A stretch of DNA of 64,000 bases from Marinobacter sp. JH2. GTDB taxonomy: Bacteria > Pseudomonadota > Gammaproteobacteria > Pseudomonadales > Oleiphilaceae. Positions 45,152 through 53,695 of this stretch are shown here, in pieces. The notes under the pieces are model-generated. The model searched no databases and was not told the origin of the DNA. It saw only the letters and a list, made by a program, of their open reading frames with translations. Both the position numbers and the translations under genes were made by a program. Where the stretch lies: assembly GCF_004353225.1 (NCBI RefSeq), contig NZ_CP037934.1:3348001-3412000 (forward strand), given 5' to 3'. Each line of letters opens with the position of its first letter. The first letter of the stretch is position 1.

Positions 45152-46234
45152 CTAGTCTGCCAAAGCGACCGATTTGATCTGCAGCCACACGGCCAGCCCG
45201 GGAGAAAGCCGAAGCTGGTGTACCGAGCGGGAGGTCAACCGCGCTAAAAACGGAGTATCCCCTGCCAACAGACGAACCAGACTGGTGCCCGGCATGACCT
45301 CCCGGGCAATGTGATCGACCGTTGCCGGCAGCAGGTTCTGAATACTTTGGTTCCGCTGTTCCTGCAAAGCAATACTGACGTCCCGAGCTAACACCTGAAC
45401 ACGCACCGACATGCCAGCGTGGAGGTGATCGTGATGACGCAGCCAAAGCTCACCGCCATCGAACACCACTCGGCACAATTGCCAGCGGTCATCCACTTCC
45501 GCTATTTCTCCATTGAGAATCACGCCAGCGTCTTCTTCCAGCCGGAACGGGTGATCCGTTCGCGCCAAGGTTTCCTGAAGCGGTCCGTGGGCAACCACAC
45601 GCCCGTGTTCCATCATCACAATGTGATCGGCCAGCCGCGCCACTTCGGCGGTGGAATGGGAAACGTAAAGCACCGGGATCTCGAGCGTGTCTCGCATGCG
45701 CTCGAGGTACGGCAAAATGTCCAGTTTACTTTGCTGGTCCAGCGCCGACAGCGGCTCGTCCATTAATAGCAAACGGGGACTGGTCAGGAGAGCTCGTCCG
45801 ATGGCCACGCGCTGGCGTTCACCGCCAGAAAGTCCTGCGGGCATGCGCTTCAGCAGCGGCGACAGGCCGAGCCAGTCATAGACTTGCTCCGGGCTAATCT
45901 TGCGTTGTTCGGCCGGCACCCGTCGGTAGCCGTACAGCAGGTTTTTGCGAACCGACAAATGCGGAAACAGGCTGGTGTCTTGAAATACATAAGCCAAAGG
46001 CCGACGATGCACCGGCCAACTGTTGCTGGCGGTTTGCCAAGGCTCGCCCAAAACCGAAAGCTGTCCTTGGGCGGCCTGTAAGCCGGCAATGCATCGCAAC
46101 AGGGTGGTCTTGCCGCATCCGGAATGACCAAAAATGGCGGTAATGCCGGAGCCAGGCAGGTTGAGGTCAACATCCATGGCGAACTTATCGAAGTGGCACT
46201 GAAATCGGGCCTGAATAGTGTCCGGATGGCTCAT
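45152..46234 (-). CDS. modC: Molybdate ABC transporter ATP-binding protein
   Basis: 360 residues. Walker A FGHSGCGKTT, signature LSGGERQRVAIGRAL, Walker B LLLMDEPLSALD and the switch VLYVSHSTAEV are visible. The C-terminal 120 residues contain a TOBE/Mop domain (VQVLARDVSIALQ, NLLPATVDHI), which binds molybdate and gives feedback. The gene overlaps modB by 4 bp (ATGA), so they are coupled; the longer in-frame upstream region is rejected. It forms modABC with the next two genes. Confidence 0.94.
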   Translation of the reverse strand: MSHPDTIQARFQCHFDKFAMDVDLNLPGSGITAIFGHSGCGKTTLLRCIAGLQAAQGQLSVLGEPWQTASNSWPVHRRPLAYVFQDTSLFPHLSVRKNLLYGYRRVPAEQRKISPEQVYDWLGLSPLLKRMPAGLSGGERQRVAIGRALLTSPRLLLMDEPLSALDQQSKLDILPYLERMRDTLEIPVLYVSHSTAEVARLADHIVMMEHGRVVAHGPLQETLARTDHPFRLEEDAGVILNGEIAEVDDRWQLCRVVFDGGELWLRHHDHLHAGMSVRVQVLARDVSIALQEQRNQSIQNLLPATVDHIAREVMPGTSLVRLLAGDTPFLARLTSRSVHQLRLSPGLAVWLQIKSVALAD

Positions 46235-46908
46235 CGAACCACTCCCGGCTGGAGACGCCCGTTCAGGGTATACAGGGTGACGAGTACGACAAAAGAAAAC
46301 ACCAGCATGCCGGCAGAGAGCCAATGCGCCTGCGTGTATTCCAGTGCTTCCACGTGATCGAAAATGGCCACCGATAACACCTTGGTTTCACTGGGAATGC
46401 TGCCGCCAATCATCAAAATAACGCCGAATTCACCAATGGTATGGGCGAAACTCAGCACCGCGGCGGTCAGAAAGCCCGGGCGCGCTAACGGGATGGCGAT
46501 GGATAGAAAGCGATCCCAAGCCGAGGCGCGTAGCGTGGCGGCAGCTTCCAGCAGGTTCTCGTTCAAACTCAGAAAGGCATTTTGTAAGGGTTGCACGGTA
46601 AAAGGTAGGGAGTAGATCACCGATGCCACCACCAAACCTTCAAAGGTAAAAGGCAATAGCCCCAAGCCAAGGCTTTCGGTCAACTGGCCAATGGCTCCAT
46701 CGGGGCCCATCACGATCAGCAAATAAAAGCCCAGTACGGTCGGCGGTAACACCAGCGGCAGCGCCACAATCGCGGCAATGGGTTGGCGAAGCCAGTGTTG
46801 AGTGCGGGCCAGCCACCACGCAATAGGAGTGCCGATTAACAGCAGCAACACCGTGGTGATGCCCGCCAGTTTCAATGTTAGCCAAACGGCCTGCCATTCC
46901 GGGCCCAT
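46231..46908 (-). CDS. modB: Molybdate ABC transporter permease
   Basis: 225 residues, five to six helices, with the ModB start (WQAVWLTLKLAGITTVLLL) and the ATPase-contacting loop AAATLRASAWDRFLSIAIPL. GEFGVILMIGGSIP near the C-terminus is typical of ModB. GGAG precedes ATG 46908. ModA ends 15 bp upstream and modC overlaps downstream. Confidence 0.95.
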   Translation of the reverse strand: MGPEWQAVWLTLKLAGITTVLLLLIGTPIAWWLARTQHWLRQPIAAIVALPLVLPPTVLGFYLLIVMGPDGAIGQLTESLGLGLLPFTFEGLVVASVIYSLPFTVQPLQNAFLSLNENLLEAAATLRASAWDRFLSIAIPLARPGFLTAAVLSFAHTIGEFGVILMIGGSIPSETKVLSVAIFDHVEALEYTQAHWLSAGMLVFSFVVLVTLYTLNGRLQPGVVR

Positions 46909-46923
46909 GAAATCTCCGCCGGT

Positions 46924-47688
46924 TCAGTGAGTGGACTGTAGCGGGATATCGTACCCGTCTTCGCGGATGATCGCCTGTGCTTTTGAGCCATTTAGAAATG
47001 CCATCCAGGCATGAGCCGCAGGGTTTTGGTGGCCTCGATTAAGCAAAATTACATGCTGACTGATCGGGTTGTGCAGTGTTTTGGGTACCTGCCAGGCAAC
47101 GCCTTCGGCTCCTTTGTAGGCACGCACTTGGGCTTGAGCCACGAAGCCGGCACGAGCATTGCCAGTGGCGATAAACTGGAAGGTTTGCGCGATGGAGTCG
47201 CCGCTGACCAGTTTTGGTGTGAGTGACTCGGCCAGCCCGAGATTCTCCAGAACCTCGATTGCGGCGATGCCATAGGGGGCGGTTTTGGGATTGCCGATCG
47301 CCAGACGCTGAGGCTGGCTGTTCAGGTATTGCTGGCCATCCCGAAACAGATTCGGGTCGCGGCTCCAAAGCACCAGCCGGCCCTCGGCATAAGGAATCTG
47401 CGAACTGACTACGGCCAAGTCTTTGTCGGCCAGCAAGCGAGGGCGCTCAGCATCGGCAGCCATAAATACATCGTAGGGCGCGCCGTGCTGGACTTGCGCA
47501 TACAGCTTGCCAGTGGATCCATAGCTGGCGTGCACTTGATGCCCGGTTTGCTGTTCGAAGAGTGTGATCAATTTCGCCATGGTGCCGGTAAAGTTCGCGG
47601 CCACGGCAACCGTGGTTTGTTCGGCCCGGGCCTGCCCGGCGGGCAGAAACAGACAGGCCGTGATCAGGCCGACAAAGGCTCGGCGCAT
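46924..47688 (-). CDS. modA: Molybdate-binding periplasmic protein
   Basis: 254 residues from ATG 47688. A signal peptide (RRAFVGLITACLFLPAGQARA) precedes VAVAANFTGTMAKL, the ModA oxyanion pocket start; SYGSTGKLYAQ and GAPYDVFMAADAERP are family motifs, and NPKTAPYGIAA is another. It delivers molybdate or tungstate to ModBC. A longer start at 47730 has a better ribosome site (GAGG) but would overlap the upstream hydrolase gene by 67 bp, so the shorter start is used, with a 25-bp overlap. No ModE is adjacent. Confidence 0.9.
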   Translation of the reverse strand: MRRAFVGLITACLFLPAGQARAEQTTVAVAANFTGTMAKLITLFEQQTGHQVHASYGSTGKLYAQVQHGAPYDVFMAADAERPRLLADKDLAVVSSQIPYAEGRLVLWSRDPNLFRDGQQYLNSQPQRLAIGNPKTAPYGIAAIEVLENLGLAESLTPKLVSGDSIAQTFQFIATGNARAGFVAQAQVRAYKGAEGVAWQVPKTLHNPISQHVILLNRGHQNPAAHAWMAFLNGSKAQAIIREDGYDIPLQSTH

Positions 47689-48596
47689 GCGGTTTGAACG
47701 GTCGGAATACACTGCAGCAGGTGTTGCCATACATCCTCGGCGTTGAGTTCGTTGAGCATCTCGTGGCGGCCGCCGTCAAAAAGCCGGAAAGTCACTTTCT
47801 GAATGCCGGCGTCTCGAATGGCTTGAAAATGCAGGCGGATACCCTTGCCCATTTCACCGACCGGGTCGTTGCTGCCGGAAAACAGATGTACGGGTAGATC
47901 TTTGCGCCAGAATGCCGGGTTGATGGTGAGCATGCCGCCGAGGAAATCATGCCACAGCCCGGTGCTGCATTCGAATCCGCACAACGGGTCAGCCAGATAT
48001 TGATCCACTTGCTGTTCATCCCGGCTTAGCCAGTCGCATTCGGTTCGGTTGGGCCGGAGCATGCGATTGAATTTCCCAAAGGTCAGGTTGGCAATCAGTT
48101 TGCTTTGGTGGCGTTTGCCGCAAACCCGCTTGATCAGCCCGATAAGCGAGCGTGAAGGAATCAATTCTGCTTTGTTGATGCGGTTGGATGCGCTCAGTAT
48201 CAGCGCATCAATAGAGCCCCCATGCTGCTGTGCATAACTTTGGGCGATGAACGAGCCCATGCTGTGGCCCAGAACACTCAGGGGCAGCTCAGGAAAAATG
48301 CTTTTAGCGTGGCCAACAACGAGGCCCAGATCGCTAATTACCTTGGCCCAGCCCTCATTGTCGGCATAGTGGCCGAGGCTGTCCGGGGTGCAATCGGGGC
48401 CGTGGCCCCGATGGTGATAGCTGATCACGGCAATCTGATGTTTGCTCAGCCACTGCGCAAGCCCGGCATAACGGTTGCCGTGCTCGGCCATACCGTGGCT
48501 GATCACCAGACAGGCAAGGGGCAATTCGGGCTGAAACAGAGTACCGGTAAGCTGGTAGCCGTCAGCGGCGGTCAGGTTCAGAGTGTGCTGGTTCAT
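47664..48596 (-). CDS. Alpha/beta hydrolase, monoacylglycerol lipase/lysophospholipase-like
   Basis: 310 residues, Hydrolase_4 (serine aminopeptidase S33) type. The oxyanion region is VISHGMAEHGNRY, the nucleophile elbow GHSMGSF, the acid in FSGSNDPVG and the histidine in GGRHEMLNE. These are arranged as in monoacylglycerol lipases and lysophospholipase L2. It probably hydrolyses a lipid ester in the cytoplasm. ATG 48596 overlaps the upstream sterol desaturase-family gene by 35 bp; the downstream end overlaps modA. The three are therefore likely on one transcript despite unrelated roles. Confidence 0.82.
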   Translation of the reverse strand: MNQHTLNLTAADGYQLTGTLFQPELPLACLVISHGMAEHGNRYAGLAQWLSKHQIAVISYHHRGHGPDCTPDSLGHYADNEGWAKVISDLGLVVGHAKSIFPELPLSVLGHSMGSFIAQSYAQQHGGSIDALILSASNRINKAELIPSRSLIGLIKRVCGKRHQSKLIANLTFGKFNRMLRPNRTECDWLSRDEQQVDQYLADPLCGFECSTGLWHDFLGGMLTINPAFWRKDLPVHLFSGSNDPVGEMGKGIRLHFQAIRDAGIQKVTFRLFDGGRHEMLNELNAEDVWQHLLQCIPTVQTACAEPLSA

Positions 48597-49548
48597 AATT
48601 CTTAACCGGTTCCTGTGCAACCGGGCGTTGCCACTCCGGCGGTTTCCACAAATGTTTTAAACGAGAGCTTAGACTGCCGGGTTTGCCCATGTCGCGGAAC
48701 ATATCCACATATTCGTGAGTCCACAGTACCAGCAGGTTGTTTGAATATACTTGGCGGGGAATGCCGTAAGTCGGCGGCAGATCGTCACTTTCGGGCACGA
48801 AACTGTTAAACAAGCGATCCCAAATGATCAACACTCCGCCATAGTTTCGGTCGATGTACTGCTGATTTCGCCCGTGATGGGCACGATGATGGCTGGGCGT
48901 GTTGAACACAAATTCCACGGCTGCCGGCAGGCGATGGATCAAGGTGGTGTGGATAAAAAACTGATACACCAGCGACAGCGCGTAGGCTACACCAATCCAC
49001 ACCGGATTGAAGCCCAGCAAGGCCATGGGTAGGTAAAACGCCCAGTTACCGTTAAAGATATTGGTCGCGCTCTGGCGCATGGCAGTAGAAAAGTTCAGAC
49101 GCTCGGAGGAATGGTGTACCACATGGGCGGCCCAGAACCAGCGAATTCGATGGCTGGAACGGTGCATCCAGTAATAGCAGAAATCCACACCAATGAAGGT
49201 CAGCACCGCTGTAAAAGCATTCAGTTCGATGTCGAACAGGCGGTAGTGGTAACACAGCGCATACACCGGAAAGGCAATCATCCCGGCAAACAGCAGCTCA
49301 GTGGTTTGATAACCCGCACCTAGCATGAAATTGCGGATCGCCTCGGGCACATCCATCAGCTTCGGGTTGTGGCGGATTTTCAGATATTCCCAAACTGCCA
49401 CGGCAATGAAGATCGGTGTGGCGACCACAAAAATCAGCTGTCGCTCATCCAATGCCAACCAGGGGGCCAGCGTCTCCCAAAGCGCGAGCAGTCCGCTGCT
49501 CTCAAGCACCGAGTGCATCATATCGATCAGAGCCATAACAAAAGCCAT
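48562..49548 (-). CDS. Sterol desaturase/fatty acid hydroxylase-family membrane protein
   Basis: 328 residues. Several membrane helices (for example FVVATPIFIAVAVWEYL, FAGMIAFPVYALCY) flank the di-iron histidine boxes: HRSSH, HVVHHS and HRAHHG with NTPSHHRAHH. The fold is that of fatty-acid hydroxylases and sterol C5-desaturases, which use O2. Bacterial members act on hydroxy-lipids, carotenoids or unknown lipids. It has no good ribosome site; the start at 49548 is tentative. It overlaps the hydrolase gene downstream by 35 bp, suggesting lipid metabolism for both. Confidence 0.83.
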   Translation of the reverse strand: MAFVMALIDMMHSVLESSGLLALWETLAPWLALDERQLIFVVATPIFIAVAVWEYLKIRHNPKLMDVPEAIRNFMLGAGYQTTELLFAGMIAFPVYALCYHYRLFDIELNAFTAVLTFIGVDFCYYWMHRSSHRIRWFWAAHVVHHSSERLNFSTAMRQSATNIFNGNWAFYLPMALLGFNPVWIGVAYALSLVYQFFIHTTLIHRLPAAVEFVFNTPSHHRAHHGRNQQYIDRNYGGVLIIWDRLFNSFVPESDDLPPTYGIPRQVYSNNLLVLWTHEYVDMFRDMGKPGSLSSRLKHLWKPPEWQRPVAQEPVKNYEPAHSEPDRR

Positions 49549-49644
49549 GTTGGTTATTATTCAGCTTGTATCATGGCACGTGCTCGGTTTTTTCAGATGT
49601 CTTATAGCGCCATTGTGAGTAGCGCTTTGCGACAGCCTGTCTGG

Positions 49645-50382
49645 TTAGCGGTTGTTGCGGTACATCTCCGCAACGGGCGCGACTATGTCCTTCCATTCCG
49701 CTAGCACGGTCTGAACGGGTTTCGGAATTTTCGCGGGCTTGGGCCAAGGCACCGGATACTGCTCGGGCTGGAACAGCGGAGCCAGCAAAGCGCCCGCGGT
49801 CAGATCCGCACGAGAGAACTGGTCTCCGACGAGGTAAGGCTGTTGGCTATACACTTCGGCGAGTTCGGTGAGCACCGTTTCGAGCGTTTGCTGAGAAGCG
49901 TCTGCCGTGGTCTGGTTGATCTTCATCCACTTGCGCATGATGTCATCAACCCGGCTGAAGGCGAGGCTCAGCATGATCTTGTTGTAGAACGGGGTGCCAG
50001 CGGCCAGAAGCGGAATCACCACCTTCGGGCGTTGCAGGAAATAATGGTAAACCCAGGTTCGAATGGCCGAGCCGGCCAGGTCATCCAGTTTCTTCTCCCA
50101 AGCCAGCACGTCTGCCCGCACTTCCGGTGATTCGGGCGTCAGGGGGCGTTCGGGAAAGGTTTCATCCAGGTAGTCCAAAATAGCGGAAGAGCCTTGAATA
50201 ATGTGCCCGTTGTGGTCCAGTACCGGCACCGACGACTCGGCTTTGGTCAATTGTTTGATGGTTTTAATGTGCTGGCCGGGCAGCAAATTCACCGTTTGAT
50301 AGCTGATGCCTTTGTAATCCAGCGCCCAGCGTATCTTTTCGGCGTAGTGTGAAATGCAAAACTGATAGAGTTTAATGGCCAT
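49645..50382 (-). CDS. Glutathione S-transferase family protein
   Basis: 245 residues. An N-terminal thioredoxin-like domain (KLYQFCISHYAEKIRWALD, SSVPVLDHNG with the cis-Pro, QGSSAILDYLDETF) is followed by an all-helical C-terminal domain. ATG 50382 is preceded by GGAAG. The active-site position reads Ser/His-rich (CISHYAEK), so glutathione activation chemistry is uncertain. Co-directional with the desaturase gene. Confidence 0.85.
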   Translation of the reverse strand: MAIKLYQFCISHYAEKIRWALDYKGISYQTVNLLPGQHIKTIKQLTKAESSVPVLDHNGHIIQGSSAILDYLDETFPERPLTPESPEVRADVLAWEKKLDDLAGSAIRTWVYHYFLQRPKVVIPLLAAGTPFYNKIMLSLAFSRVDDIMRKWMKINQTTADASQQTLETVLTELAEVYSQQPYLVGDQFSRADLTAGALLAPLFQPEQYPVPWPKPAKIPKPVQTVLAEWKDIVAPVAEMYRNNR

Positions 50383-50555
50383 GTGAACGCTTCCGTGAAA
50401 TGTTTGGCCAAGATTACCCGTACTGTCAGCTAATTCCCATGCTAGGAAAGGCAACCGCCGAGTTTGGCCAGCCAACTGACAGGATGGTCATGGTGAAAAC
50501 CGGAAGGAATCACTAAACTAGCTTGCTACAGTCTGTCATGCCAGAGGATGTCTTT

Positions 50556-51533
50556 ATGTTGTTGCGTCGCGCCCTGTCTGTTTCTGCTGTCATTGCAGCA
50601 GGTCTAGCCGTCTCAGCCTGTGCCACCAAACCCGAAGTGAAAAGTTTGTCAGACTACGGGGTATACCAATGTGGTCAGCTAGATTTGAAAGTAACCGGAG
50701 TGGACGAAAGCGGGCTTCTTGGCATCGAATACCTGAACCGACGTGTGCTGCTGAAACCGTCTCCGACTGATGAAGGCGCACTTTACGTAGCGCCGGGAGA
50801 CACCCAGACTCGATTCTGGGCCAAAGGTGAGCGTGCCACTCTCACTCTGAAAGGCGATGCCTTGCCTGAGTGCCTCGAGCCGGGTGCAATCGAATCTTCG
50901 TTTAAGGCTATGGGCACAGAGCCGAACTGGTCGGCTGAAATCGAAAACAACCAAGTGGACCTGACTCTGCCCTACGATGGTGAGGTGTTGGAGGGCGTAT
51001 GGCTGCGTGAGACCGTTGCTAACCGTCACGGGCGCGTTTATGAAGGCAAAGTCGATGAACGCAAAATCGAAGTGTCAGTGGCTCATCAGCTGTGCGAGAA
51101 CCCCATGTCTGGCGCCCAGTATCCGGCGCAAGTGCGCCTGACGGTGGATGGCAATACGTTTGAAGGGTGTGGCGGTGATCGTGAGCGGCTGTTCCAGGGC
51201 GCAGAGTGGGTAGTGGATGATCTGGCCGGCGACGGCATCATTGATCGTTCCATGATGACGATCCGTTTCCATGATGAAAACCGTATCAGTGGCCGCGCTT
51301 CTTGTAACCGCTACATGGGCAGCTATTCTCTGACCGGTGAAAACCTGACGTTCGGCCAGATGGGCAGCACCATGATGGCGTGCCACGATTCGTTGATGAA
51401 CCAGGAGCGCAAGTTCCTGACACTGATGTCTGAAGTGGTTTCCGGCCATATTGGTCGTCACGGAGAATTGTTGCTGAAAACGCAGTCCGGTGACACTATC
51501 AAGGCCTTCAAATCCGATATCGAAAACCCCTAA
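50556..51533 (+). CDS. Envelope lipoprotein with MliC-like, COG3650-like and META/HslJ domains
   Basis: 325 residues. Lipobox VSAC near residue 22 shows lipidation. Residues about 35-110 resemble MliC (YQCGQLDLKV, FWAKGERATL), the lysozyme inhibitor fold. Residues about 115-220 resemble COG3650 (AMGTEPNWSAEI, HQLCENPMSGAQYPA). Residues about 225-320 are a META/HslJ domain (RISGRASCNRYMGSYSL, MMACHDSLMNQERKFL). Proteins with such fusions are probably envelope stress lipoproteins. ATG 50556 is preceded by GAGG; 11 upstream residues are rejected. The GST gene follows by 18 bp and may be co-transcribed. Confidence 0.78.
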   Translation: MLLRRALSVSAVIAAGLAVSACATKPEVKSLSDYGVYQCGQLDLKVTGVDESGLLGIEYLNRRVLLKPSPTDEGALYVAPGDTQTRFWAKGERATLTLKGDALPECLEPGAIESSFKAMGTEPNWSAEIENNQVDLTLPYDGEVLEGVWLRETVANRHGRVYEGKVDERKIEVSVAHQLCENPMSGAQYPAQVRLTVDGNTFEGCGGDRERLFQGAEWVVDDLAGDGIIDRSMMTIRFHDENRISGRASCNRYMGSYSLTGENLTFGQMGSTMMACHDSLMNQERKFLTLMSEVVSGHIGRHGELLLKTQSGDTIKAFKSDIENP

Positions 51534-51551
51534 ACTGAAGGTAACAACAAA

Positions 51552-52169
51552 ATGAAAATCTTCGAAGCAAAAAGTGCCCCGAACCCGCGCCGAGTCCGCA
51601 TCTTTATGGCGGAGAAAGGCCTGCTGGATAAGGCTGAGTTCGTGCAAGTAGACATCGAAAAGGGTGAAAACCTGACACCGGAATTCAAAGCCCGGAACCC
51701 GATGAAAAAAGTCCCGGTGATGGAGTTGGACGACGGTACATGTTTGGCAGAAACCATGGCTATTTGCCGTTTCTTTGAAGAGAACTACCCCGACGCACCG
51801 AAGCTGCTGGGTGATAATGCATTGGAAAAAGCCCAGATCGAGCAATGGCTGCGCTGGATCGACTTCTACTTCTTTATGCCCACCGGCATGTGTTTCCAGC
51901 ACACCACCGGGTATTTCAAAGATCGCATGAACCCCATCAAGGAATGGGGTGAAGAGTGCGGGCAGGGTGTGGAAAAGTTCATGCACTTCCTGGACAAGCA
52001 CCTTGAAGGCAAAGAGTACGTTTGCTGCGACAAATTTACCGCAGCCGACATCAACGCCTTCACCACGTTGGCCTTTGCGCGAGTAGTGAACATTCGCCCC
52101 AAGCCGGAGCAAACTAACCTGCAGGCCTGGTACGATCGCATCAAAGCGCGGCCCTCGGCTCAGGCATAA
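51552..52169 (+). CDS. Glutathione S-transferase
   Basis: 205 residues. The N-terminal thioredoxin-like domain has KSAPNPRRVRIFMAEKG and KKVPVMELDDGTCLAETMAI with the conserved Val-Pro and Glu-Thr for glutathione. A helical C-terminal domain includes KFTAADINAFTTL (N-capping box). It may detoxify electrophiles. The META lipoprotein gene precedes it by 18 bp and the DUF4202 gene follows by 38 bp. Confidence 0.88.
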   Translation: MKIFEAKSAPNPRRVRIFMAEKGLLDKAEFVQVDIEKGENLTPEFKARNPMKKVPVMELDDGTCLAETMAICRFFEENYPDAPKLLGDNALEKAQIEQWLRWIDFYFFMPTGMCFQHTTGYFKDRMNPIKEWGEECGQGVEKFMHFLDKHLEGKEYVCCDKFTAADINAFTTLAFARVVNIRPKPEQTNLQAWYDRIKARPSAQA

Positions 52170-52207
52170 GCCATAATCGACTGCATCCGTTTTTATCAGG
52201 ACCAAAA

Positions 52208-52822
52208 ATGACGCAAACCATAAAGCTAACGAAGGCCCTTGAGGCCATTGATCGCGCCAATCGAACCGATCCGAATATGGAGCAGGTTAACGGCGAGAGC
52301 CTCCCCAAGGAGTACGCCTATAGTCTGCACATGACGCGTTGGTTGTTTGCGTTGGATGCGGAGCCTTCCGAGCGGATGCAGATTGCCTGTCGGGCCCAGC
52401 ACATCGAACGCTGGACCATGCCAAGAAGTGATTTCGGCGAAGGTCGGAAGAATTACTACCAGTGGCGGCAGGCTTGTGGCCGCATGCACGGTCGGCGTGC
52501 GGCGGAAATCATGGCGGAATGTGGTTATCCGCGGGAAGAGTGCGAGCGGGTAGAAACCATCCTCACCAAGCGCGAACTGCGCAACGATCCAGACACCCAA
52601 TTGCTGGAAGATGTGGCTTGTATGGTGTTTCTGGAGCGCTACTTCGCCCGGTTCTACGAAGAAAACCCAGATTATGACAAAGACAAGTGGCTCACCATTG
52701 TCCGCCGTACCTGGGCCAAAATGACCCCGCGAGGCCATGAGGCTGCGTTGCAGCTGGCGGGCAGTCTGCCGCCCCATCTATTGGCGTTGCTGCAAGAAGC
52801 CCTGTCCGAAACAAGCGAATAA
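52208..52822 (+). CDS. DUF4202 family protein
   Basis: 204 residues. The strongly conserved CRAQHIERWTMPRSDF and GRKNYYQWRQ stretches, with MVFLERYF, match DUF4202, a helical family with HD-like His/Asp residues whose activity is unknown. The N-terminus shows the AIDRANRTDPN motif. AGGA lies before the ATG. It sits after a GST and before the iron locus, without a terminator, so it may end the lipoprotein-GST transcript. Confidence 0.85.
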   Translation: MTQTIKLTKALEAIDRANRTDPNMEQVNGESLPKEYAYSLHMTRWLFALDAEPSERMQIACRAQHIERWTMPRSDFGEGRKNYYQWRQACGRMHGRRAAEIMAECGYPREECERVETILTKRELRNDPDTQLLEDVACMVFLERYFARFYEENPDYDKDKWLTIVRRTWAKMTPRGHEAALQLAGSLPPHLLALLQEALSETSE

Positions 52823-52831
52823 TTACGACAC

Positions 52832-52860
52832 TTGAGGCAGGTAGTAGTGCTGCGTATGAT
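52832..52860 (+). promoter_or_regulatory. Promoter of the iron-locus response regulator
   Basis: TTGAGG (52832-52837), spacer of exactly 17 bp, TATGAT (52855-52860). The transcription start is expected near 52867, leaving about 26 nt of leader and no ribosome site, with the Fur-like palindrome over the -10 and start. Confidence 0.65.
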
Positions 52861-52888
52861 ACCTATTATCATTTGATAATCGGTATCA
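52857..52888. promoter_or_regulatory. Two adjacent Fur-like 7-1-7 boxes forming a 32-bp palindrome
   Basis: TGATACCTATTATCA (52857-52871) and TGATAATCGGTATCA (52874-52888) each match the Fur 7-1-7 consensus TGATAATnATTATCA at 12 of the 14 defined positions. Together they form a near-perfect palindrome with mismatches only at two symmetric pairs. They overlie the -10 box and the transcription start, so Fe-Fur would repress transcription of the response regulator gene. Confidence 0.85.
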
Positions 52889-52892
52889 ATAA

Positions 52893-53597
52893 ATGGCTGT
52901 TTCTGCCAACAATAATCCCAAGATTCTGATCGCCGAAGACGACCCAAGCCTCCGTGAGCAACTGGCCCGCCAGTTAACCTCTCAGGGGTATCGAGTGCTG
53001 CAAAGCCATCAAGGCGATCAAGCGTTGGTGGCGGCATTGGGACAGCGGCTGGATATGATCCTGCTGGATGTTTTGTTGCCCACCATGAACGGCTTCGAAG
53101 TATTACAAAGGCTTCGTAAAACCTGCCAGACACCGGTCATGATGTTGACTAACGATGGTTCCGAGGACGAGCGCATACTGGGTTATCAGCAAGGCGCCGA
53201 CGACTGTGTACCCAAACCCTTCAGTTACACAGAATTGTTCCTGCGCATTGAGGCGTTGCTGCGGCGTACCCGTGGCGCTCTTGATCACCGCTCCGAGCCC
53301 TCAAGCCTTTCAGTGGGCGAGCTGCAGTTAGACCGCCAAACCATGCAGGTGTTTTATAAGGAACGCCCGTTAACCCTGACCCCTATTCAGTTCCGGCTAC
53401 TTTGGATTCTGGTGTTGCACCAACGAGAACCCCTGAGCAAACCCTACCTCTATCGTGTTGTACTCGAAAAAGAGTTCAGCCGGTACGACCGTAGTCTGGA
53501 TATGCACTTGAGCCGCATTCGCCGCAAGCTGGTAGAGGTTGGTATGGCGGGGGATAGGCTGCAAACGGTTCATGGCAAAGGATACTGTTTCTGGTAG
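52893..53597 (+). CDS. OmpR-family response regulator (orphan), iron locus
   Basis: 234 residues. The receiver domain has acidic pocket AEDDPS, phospho-Asp near 59 in MILLDVLLP, Thr in MMLTND and Lys in VPKPFS, all intact. The C-terminal winged helix (residues about 135-233) ends with DRSLDMHLSRIRRKL and VHGKGYCFW. No histidine kinase gene is in the window near it. Fur-like boxes overlap the promoter, so it is expected to be expressed in low iron. It probably regulates the downstream receptor and transporter, or the petrobactin operon. ATG 52893 has no clear ribosome site. Confidence 0.9.
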   Translation: MAVSANNNPKILIAEDDPSLREQLARQLTSQGYRVLQSHQGDQALVAALGQRLDMILLDVLLPTMNGFEVLQRLRKTCQTPVMMLTNDGSEDERILGYQQGADDCVPKPFSYTELFLRIEALLRRTRGALDHRSEPSSLSVGELQLDRQTMQVFYKERPLTLTPIQFRLLWILVLHQREPLSKPYLYRVVLEKEFSRYDRSLDMHLSRIRRKLVEVGMAGDRLQTVHGKGYCFW

Positions 53598-53676
53598 TTT
53601 ATTTTTCGACAGCCGATCACGGCGAAATGTAACAAATGTAAAACCGGTTCCCTTGGCGACACAAGTTATCGAGAAT

Positions 53677-53695
53677 GCATTCCAAATACGAATGC
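53677..53695. promoter_or_regulatory. Inverted/direct repeat upstream of the receptor gene (candidate activator or Fur site)
   Basis: GCATTC / GAATGC arms are separated by 7 bp (19 bp overall), and GAATGC also occurs directly at 53673-53678, 17 bp from the second copy. It lies 16 bp before the receptor start and is followed by TTATCATAATGG, which partly resembles a Fur half. The symmetry differs from the clear Fur boxes at 52857, so it could be the response regulator's own site. Confidence 0.4.

Noticed and set aside
51075..52205. Minus-strand open frame of 376 residues
   Set aside because: It overlaps the clearly real META-lipoprotein and GST genes in antisense, and its protein has no recognisable domain or plausible composition.
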